This document shows positions 19,041 to 19,615 of a stretch of 19,615 nt of DNA, piece by piece. Each line of letters opens with the position of its first letter. Within the stretch, counting starts at the first letter, position 1. The position numbers and the translations under genes were made by a program. Location of the stretch: the NCBI GenBank assembly GCA_039680225.1, contig JBDKTK010000031.1, positions 1-19,615 of the forward strand, given 5' to 3'. This stretch comes from JBDKTK01 sp039680225 (lineage in GTDB: Bacteria > Desulfobacterota > Syntrophia > Syntrophales > UBA4778). A model generated the notes under the pieces. The model made no database searches, was not told the origin of the DNA, and saw only the letters and a list, made by a program, of their open reading frames with translations.

Positions 19041-19615
19041 ATGCCATTGATGCGTCCGTTGCTCCTGACAGTTCTGGTATTGATCATCTCTTCCTGCGAG
19101 GCCCTTATCTACCAGACCGACGGGAAGCTGAGGTGCACGCCCCTGGACAGGGAAATTTATTTCGAGACTGTCTTCCTGGACACCCCGGACGGGGAAATGA
19201 TCGCCGGGTGGTGGGTCCCCGCAGAGCAGGAGCGGGCCGTCGTGCTCTACTGCCATGGAAATTCGGGCAATATTTCCCATTCCGTGGAAATTGTCGACGC
19301 ATTCAGGAAAATGGGCCTCAGCACGTTCATCTTCGATTACCGGGGCTTCGGGGAAAGCACCGGGAAACCTTCCGAAAAAGGTTTCATCCTGGACACGGAG
19401 GCCGCCTGGAATTTCCTGGTGGAGAAAAAATCCGTCCCCCCCGGGAAAATCATCCTGTTTGGCAGTTCCATGGGGGGCGCCATGGCCTCCAGGCTGGCGC
19501 GGCTGCATTGCCCGGCGGTGCTCATCCTCGAGTCCTCATTCACTTCCCTGAACGATGTGGTGAAGGACAGCGCCCCCGCCTGGCTGCCTTCGGAATATTT
19601 CATTTCCGGCATGTA
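19041..19615 (+). CDS. Lipoprotein alpha/beta hydrolase, truncated by the window end
   Basis: An open frame runs from the ATG at 19041 to the end of the window (191 codons, no stop reached). It begins MPLMRPLLLTVLVLIISSCE, a lipoprotein signal with Cys19 in ISSC. An alpha/beta hydrolase domain of the ABHD13/17 (BEM46-like) type follows: a beta-hairpin lead-in, the oxyanion segment LYCHGNSGN (about 70-77), FDYRGFGESTGKPSEKG and the nucleophile elbow FGSSMGGAMA (Ser143). The LESSFTSLNDV segment follows. The Asp and His of the triad would lie beyond the window. AAAGGA lies about 9 bases before the ATG. Substrate cannot be predicted; membrane-anchored esterase or peptidase-like activity is usual for the family. 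Confidence 0.88.
   Translation, partial: MPLMRPLLLTVLVLIISSCEALIYQTDGKLRCTPLDREIYFETVFLDTPDGEMIAGWWVPAEQERAVVLYCHGNSGNISHSVEIVDAFRKMGLSTFIFDYRGFGESTGKPSEKGFILDTEAAWNFLVEKKSVPPGKIILFGSSMGGAMASRLARLHCPAVLILESSFTSLNDVVKDSAPAWLPSEYFISGM

Overview
The window reads as chromosomal DNA of a GC-rich, Gram-negative, probably anaerobic bacterium. It has lipoproteins, an OmpA-type peptidoglycan-binding protein, a CcsA-type cytochrome c maturation protein, and a siroheme-dependent (Ahb) heme pathway. That combination is typical of Nitrospirota and the old Deltaproteobacteria; I cannot place it more finely by eye.

Layout. Positions 1-1733 (minus): rsmE and prmA, overlapping, behind a near-consensus promoter. 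Positions 1860-12079 (plus): a heme/siroheme block containing Met8p-type precorrin-2 dehydrogenase, ccsA, hemA, hemC, a cobA-hemD fusion, ahbC, hemB, ahbD and one siroheme decarboxylase subunit (AhbB-like). Together they take glutamyl-tRNA to uroporphyrinogen III, then to siroheme, then via decarboxylation (AhbA/B), AhbC and AhbD to heme b. HemL and AhbA are not in the window, and none of the classical late genes (hemE/F/G/H/N) is present. Positions 12265-14943: DNA polymerase I whose 3'-5' exonuclease site looks dead. Positions 15131-19615: envelope genes, namely two divergent coiled-coil lipoproteins (one OmpA-like), a Tim44-like membrane protein, a small unknown protein and a lipoprotein alpha/beta hydrolase cut by the window edge.

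Two genes are broken as given. hemA has an in-frame TAG exactly where the family has a conserved aromatic residue. A GIY-YIG nuclease gene between hemC and cobA-hemD has a one-base insertion.

The most striking feature is a dispersed family of about 25 short hairpins filling nearly every gap between gene blocks. All share the core TCGACAGGCTC but carry different self-complementary arms (GGTCACT, GCTCGTT, GTCCCT, GGTCATT, GTTCACT, GATCAC). Neighbouring hairpins alternate in core orientation. Several arm variants are compensated on both sides, and half-changed intermediates are present. The GIY-YIG gene sits inside the largest of these islands. Three other repeat types occur at 11478-11554, 11580-11599 and 17350-17371.
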